NCBI GenBank assembly: GCA_036244855.1
Contig: BQKZ01002877.1
Coordinates: 53,327 to 64,013, forward strand
From: Temnopleurus reevesii
Lineage: Eukaryota; Echinodermata; Echinoidea; Temnopleuroida; Temnopleuridae
Direction: 5' to 3'
DNA: 10,687 nucleotides
The notes beneath the pieces are model-generated. The model was not told the origin of the DNA and searched no databases. It saw nothing but the letters and a program-made list of their open reading frames with translations. The position numbers were made by a program, and so were the translations under genes. This document shows, piece after piece, positions 7,765 to 10,687 of the stretch. Within the stretch, counting starts at the first letter, position 1. Each line of letters opens with the position of its first letter.

Positions 7765-8150
7765 TGATGGTGCCTCTCAGAGCAAATTTGGCACCCCTCG
7801 GGGACTGAGCTGGGCTGACAAGCAAAAACAATCCAAAACAAAGAAGGTGTATACACCTCTTTTGGCGCCCCATTCAGCGATATTGGTATCCTATTTACAA
7901 ATGGCTTGCCATACACTCAACCTTCACCCACCTCTCTACTACTTAAAAAGGTAGAGTCACTGCCCTCATGCATGCAAATTTGATGCTACTCTCTGCTAAA
8001 TTCGGCACCTCTAGGGGACTTAGCTTGGACGCCAAGCAAAACTGAAGTAAAAATGAAGAAGCTATTCACCTCCTTTGGCACCTCTCTCGGCAATTTTGGT
8101 GCCCTTTTTGCCTCATATTTGGCAACCCCTAGCTGTGACTTAAAAGCCCC
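7765..8150 (+). repeat. Two diverged tandem copies, period about 214 bp
   Basis: AAATTTGGCACCCCTCGGGG at 7784 aligns with 7998 (36 of 44 bases identical through AAGCAAAA). The match continues as AAGAAG..TA..CACCTC.TTTGGC.CC, an AGCGATATTGGTATCC / GGCAATTTTGGTGCCC segment, and a trailing ACTTAAAA. Both strands are open in places, but the proteins are unlike any family I know and are not conserved between copies, so this is treated as noncoding repeat. Confidence 0.65.
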
Positions 8151-8183
8151 CCTCCCCGTGGTGCTTGCATGGCCCCTATCCAA

Positions 8184-9297
8184 TTTTTTTAGCTCTCTCC
8201 TCTCTAGAAATAGATATGAGCCTTGAAGACATCAATGCTCCTTGGCAGAGCTGTTTTCAATTAAGAGCACTGATTAGTATGTTTCCTGTTATGTAATATA
8301 CATTCATGCTCCACAAACGTTGGCCCCTCCCTCAGACTCTACAGGTATTTATCACACATAATACTCATAACAATATATTTAATTTTTATCACTACCCTTG
8401 AATATTGGTTTAAAAAATATTCTAAATTTATTATTATTTCATGCAATCCTAAATGCATGATTTTGACATTTTGGATGATTTTTAATGAATATGTAGTGTT
8501 TTTGTCTGCAAATATATTGATAATTCTTTTAATAGAAATAGATATATACATAGTTACATGTCATCTCACATAAATTTGGTGATTACACACTGTAATGTCT
8601 GTATTCTGTATTTTGTATTTGTTTTTATTTTACTTAACAATTTATGAAAGTGATGGATGGTTTTGTAGTCTCTATGAATGTAGTTCAGATTCTAAACAAC
8701 TTTATGAGAGTGTTATATCATCCCGATCACTTTTCATCCTGTTGCTGCCAGACTGAAAGTGGGCGTGACCCCGGGAACTCACGGGCGAGGAAAAAATCTC
8801 ACCCAACCTTCTCGTGTTCTGTATGAAAATGTGATCATACCATCTATCGGTCGCGCTTGTGTGGGGCAAACCACTGGGGTGCAAAGAAATTATGAAAACG
8901 TTCAGAATCTGAATTACTATGAATATTGCTTGAAAAATTAGGTCAAATTTGATCATTTTTCATAAGTATTTGTTTGTTTCCTCGTGTGAAACATGATATG
9001 TGATGTCAAAACCAAAAGATTTTTTTTTAATATTGTGAAGTTTATCATTAGCCAGCTGCACTTCTGAAAACTGTTTTGCAATTCCAATGAGGAAAACTTG
9101 TGCAAGGTCTTGTGTAATAGCATTTAAAATGTTGAGTGTATATATTGATATGGATGTATTTTTATATTTCACATATGAATTGTTAATGCTCAATCACTCC
9201 TTTGCATTTATAGCCAGCATACCCCACAATATGAAAGACTATCTGTGAATGCAGAAATATAGAGGAATGGTGCTTAGCTGATGCTAACTACTGCTTA
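8184..9297. other. AT-rich intergenic region, no gene recognised
   Basis: Mostly AT-rich with one less AT-rich patch at about 8755-8880 (around GGGCGTGACCCCGGGAAC). Short open frames on both strands at 8644-8956 overlap each other and encode nothing recognisable. GATCACTTTTCAT near 8726 and an inverse counterpart near 8823 form a weak inverted repeat of uncertain meaning. Confidence 0.4.
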
Positions 9298-9473
9298 TGG
9301 GGTGTTGCTCAATAGTTGCAATTGATCGTAAGTTGCAGTTGATCGGAACGCCCCGATCAAAATCATTGTTTCATGCGCATCTTGTTAAATGCGCATACTG
9401 TGCGCGAATGAAAATGTGCTTTACAATTTGCCAAGTTGCAGTTGATTTGCAGTTGATTTTGAACAGCACCCAC
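9298..9473. mobile_element. Harbinger-like MITE, about 176 bp
   Basis: The left end GGGGTGTTGCTCAA (9299-9312) and the inverse of the right end, TGGGTGCTGTTCAA (9459-9472), match at 11 of 14 bases. The element is flanked by TTA (9295-9297 and 9474-9476; CTTA if one base more is counted), the target duplication typical of PIF/Harbinger. Inside are four copies of TTGCARTTGAT, all in the same orientation (9316, 9333, 9436, 9447), and a hairpin TTGATCGG/CCGATCAA (9339-9346 and 9353-9360, 6-base loop). No transposase is encoded. The open frame at 9297-9527 that crosses it is fortuitous. Confidence 0.6.
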
Positions 9474-9478
9474 TTAGT

Positions 9479-9604
9479 GACTGCGCCTTCAGCTGTGCTG
9501 CTCCAAAACGTTGGAAAAAAATGCTGATAGAAATAAGATCATCTCCATCTGTAGTTGTTTTTAAAAACTTGTTGAAAACTCATTTATTTCTTGGAGCTTT
9601 TTAA
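9479..9604 (+). pseudogene. C-terminal fragment of a non-LTR retrotransposon reverse transcriptase
   Basis: Forty-one codons ending in TAA (9602-9604) read DCAFSCAAPKRWKK, then EIRSSPSVVVFKNLLKTHLF and GAF. This is the characteristic end of many invertebrate LINE ORF2 proteins (consensus DRAFSxAAPxLWNxLPxxIR, then FKxxLKTHLFxxAF). Known parts upstream (endonuclease, polymerase palm with YxDD) are absent, so the copy is 5'-truncated, as is usual for target-primed reverse transcription. The fragment begins three bases after the MITE's target duplication. It is not expected to make a functional protein. A CR1/L2-type origin is likely but not proven. Confidence 0.8.
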
Positions 9605-9712
9605 TAATACCTTTATGCATCAGTATCCACAGACCCTAAACATCACAACGCAGTAGAGTATATCCATATAGTGACTGCGCTATATGAATAATCTAATTAT
9701 TAAATTATTATA
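9605..9712 (+). repeat. Probable 3' tail of the truncated retrotransposon
   Basis: Follows the reverse transcriptase stop directly. GTGACTGCGCTATATGAATAA (9672-9692) resembles the GCGCTATA-type 3' tail of CR1/L2-like elements, and is followed by AT-only repeats of ATTATTA/TAATTATTAAATTATTA type, as expected for a short-repeat tail. The exact end and target duplication could not be placed. Confidence 0.5.
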
Positions 9713-10631
9713 CTAATGCATGATTATGTTAAGTGCCAGCGAAGCGACATCAATATCAGTCAAGTGTTTTCCCTCCCAATTTCTGCATTTACTCAGTATT
9801 TCCAAAATCCATGAAAGCTGGGCAGATGTTGGCTATAATTACGAAGGTGTGATTGAGCATGTTCACATAATCTATATCTAGCAAAGTTTATAAGTGACTG
9901 TCATCAATGTCAATTTTTATTGACCACGTAAACTGTATTGTCGAATGTTGAATATCTTACTTGTTGCACGAGAAATACTTTTGTGCACTCCTTGTTATTG
10001 TGAGCGAACTGAATTATCTTTTTGATTGCATAATGAAATTTAATTCAATTGAATTGAAAGAAGATGCTAGTTAGTTTTCTTTTGATGTATAAATGTTGTG
10101 ACAAAAACTTTGAATATGCTAGATTATCGTAGTATGCAATACAGAATACCTCACAATTACCAAATCATATTATCTCTGTAGAACATCAAATACTTTACCT
10201 TTCAATTTATCATTTTTGTATTTGAAATACAAATGTTTTACTCTATTTGTTAGATTTATATAAAATCATGAACGTTCTGTTCAGGGCAAATTTTTTTACT
10301 TTGGCTGAAAAAAGATAAAAGATTAATGCATTGCTGCATTTTTACTTTCATATTAGAGCATGGTCTGCTCTTTGGGTATTTTTTACATGTCAACATATTT
10401 TTATGATTTTGAGTATATATTTATTAAGTGCATTATTTTGCAATGGATGTGGTATAAAGTGTGATTCTATAGATACTGTTCAGTATTGATATTGTTTTAC
10501 TATGGAAATGATATAAAGATATAAGATATATATTGTCTTGATTGAAATATATAGCTATATATGTTACATCATAGTTACATGTATGTGTATATACTCATAA
10601 TTGACTTCCATGACACTGAAGGTATTCAAAG

Positions 10632-10634
<3 letters not shown>
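9713..10634. other. AT-rich intergenic region, no gene recognised
   Basis: Very AT-rich, with low-complexity ATATATA stretches at about 10515-10565. A short perfect inverted repeat TTTGTATTT/AAATACAAA surrounds 10224. No open frame of note, RNA gene or transposon end that I can support. Confidence 0.45.

Positions 10635-10680
<46 letters not shown>
10635..10680. repeat. (GA)23 microsatellite
   Basis: Uninterrupted GA dinucleotides for 46 bp near the end of the window, followed by TACGGGG. Length is probably polymorphic. Confidence 0.97.
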
Positions 10681-10682
<2 letters not shown>

Positions 10683-10687
10683 CGGGG

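Noticed and set aside
7716..8183. Open frames in both directions over the G-run and the 214-bp tandem repeat
   Set aside because: Pro/Lys tracts come from the homopolymer, and the frames are not conserved between the two copies.
8644..8956. Overlapping open frames on opposite strands
   Set aside because: No known motif, no splice signals that would build a longer protein, and mutually overlapping.
9297..9527. 76-codon open frame across the MITE and the LINE fragment
   Set aside because: It runs through the MITE in an arbitrary frame; the meaningful reverse transcriptase frame starts at 9479 in a different phase.
10635..10680. Possible CRISPR-like regular repeat
   Set aside because: It is a plain GA dinucleotide run without spacers.

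Overview
This is animal nuclear DNA, not prokaryotic. Most of it is AT-rich. The one gene I recognise is split into four exons with GT..AG introns whose phases match, and the rest is dominated by short inverted-repeat transposons, diverged tandem duplications, a decayed retrotransposon tail and microsatellite. The mix of TA-flanked miniature transposons, a decayed non-LTR retrotransposon tail and a bacterial-type Y_phosphatase3 protein fits a marine invertebrate (echinoderm, hemichordate, amphioxus or mollusc). I cannot narrow it further from sequence alone.

Positions 458-5988 (+) hold the gene: a predicted 327-residue tyrosine/dual-specificity phosphatase of the Y_phosphatase3 family. Exon 1 (458-1082) carries the N-terminal DFRS region and a long basic/hydrophobic insertion. 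Exon 2 (2438-2586) carries the catalytic P-loop CAHGKDRTG. Exons 3 (5175-5299) and 4 (5904-5988) carry the C-terminal helical part. All three junctions keep frame (phases 1, 0 and 2). A candidate poly(A) signal lies at 6103-6108.

Intron 2 (2587-5174) is a transposon landing zone. It holds a 175-bp pogo/Tigger-like MITE (2910-3084), a set of TTTATAGTGA repeats inside a diverged duplication (3201-3652), a 705-bp TA-flanked inverted-repeat element packed with GGTGTTG/CAACACC heptamers (4076-4780), and a degenerate CTATAGTGRCCAC repeat (about 4811-4958).

Downstream of the gene, 6295-7508 is a diverged tandem duplication in which each copy carries its own insertion with a 5-bp target duplication. 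A T13G14 homopolymer (7719-7745) precedes a second diverged tandem repeat of period about 214 bp (7765-8150). A Harbinger-like MITE (9298-9473) abuts the last 41 codons and 3' tail of a non-LTR retrotransposon reverse transcriptase (9479 to about 9712). The window ends in AT-rich DNA and a (GA)23 microsatellite.

I see no new multi-gene system. The points most worth following are the Ser in place of the usual His before the catalytic Cys, the heptamer-rich 705-bp element, and the duplicated blocks with independent insertions.
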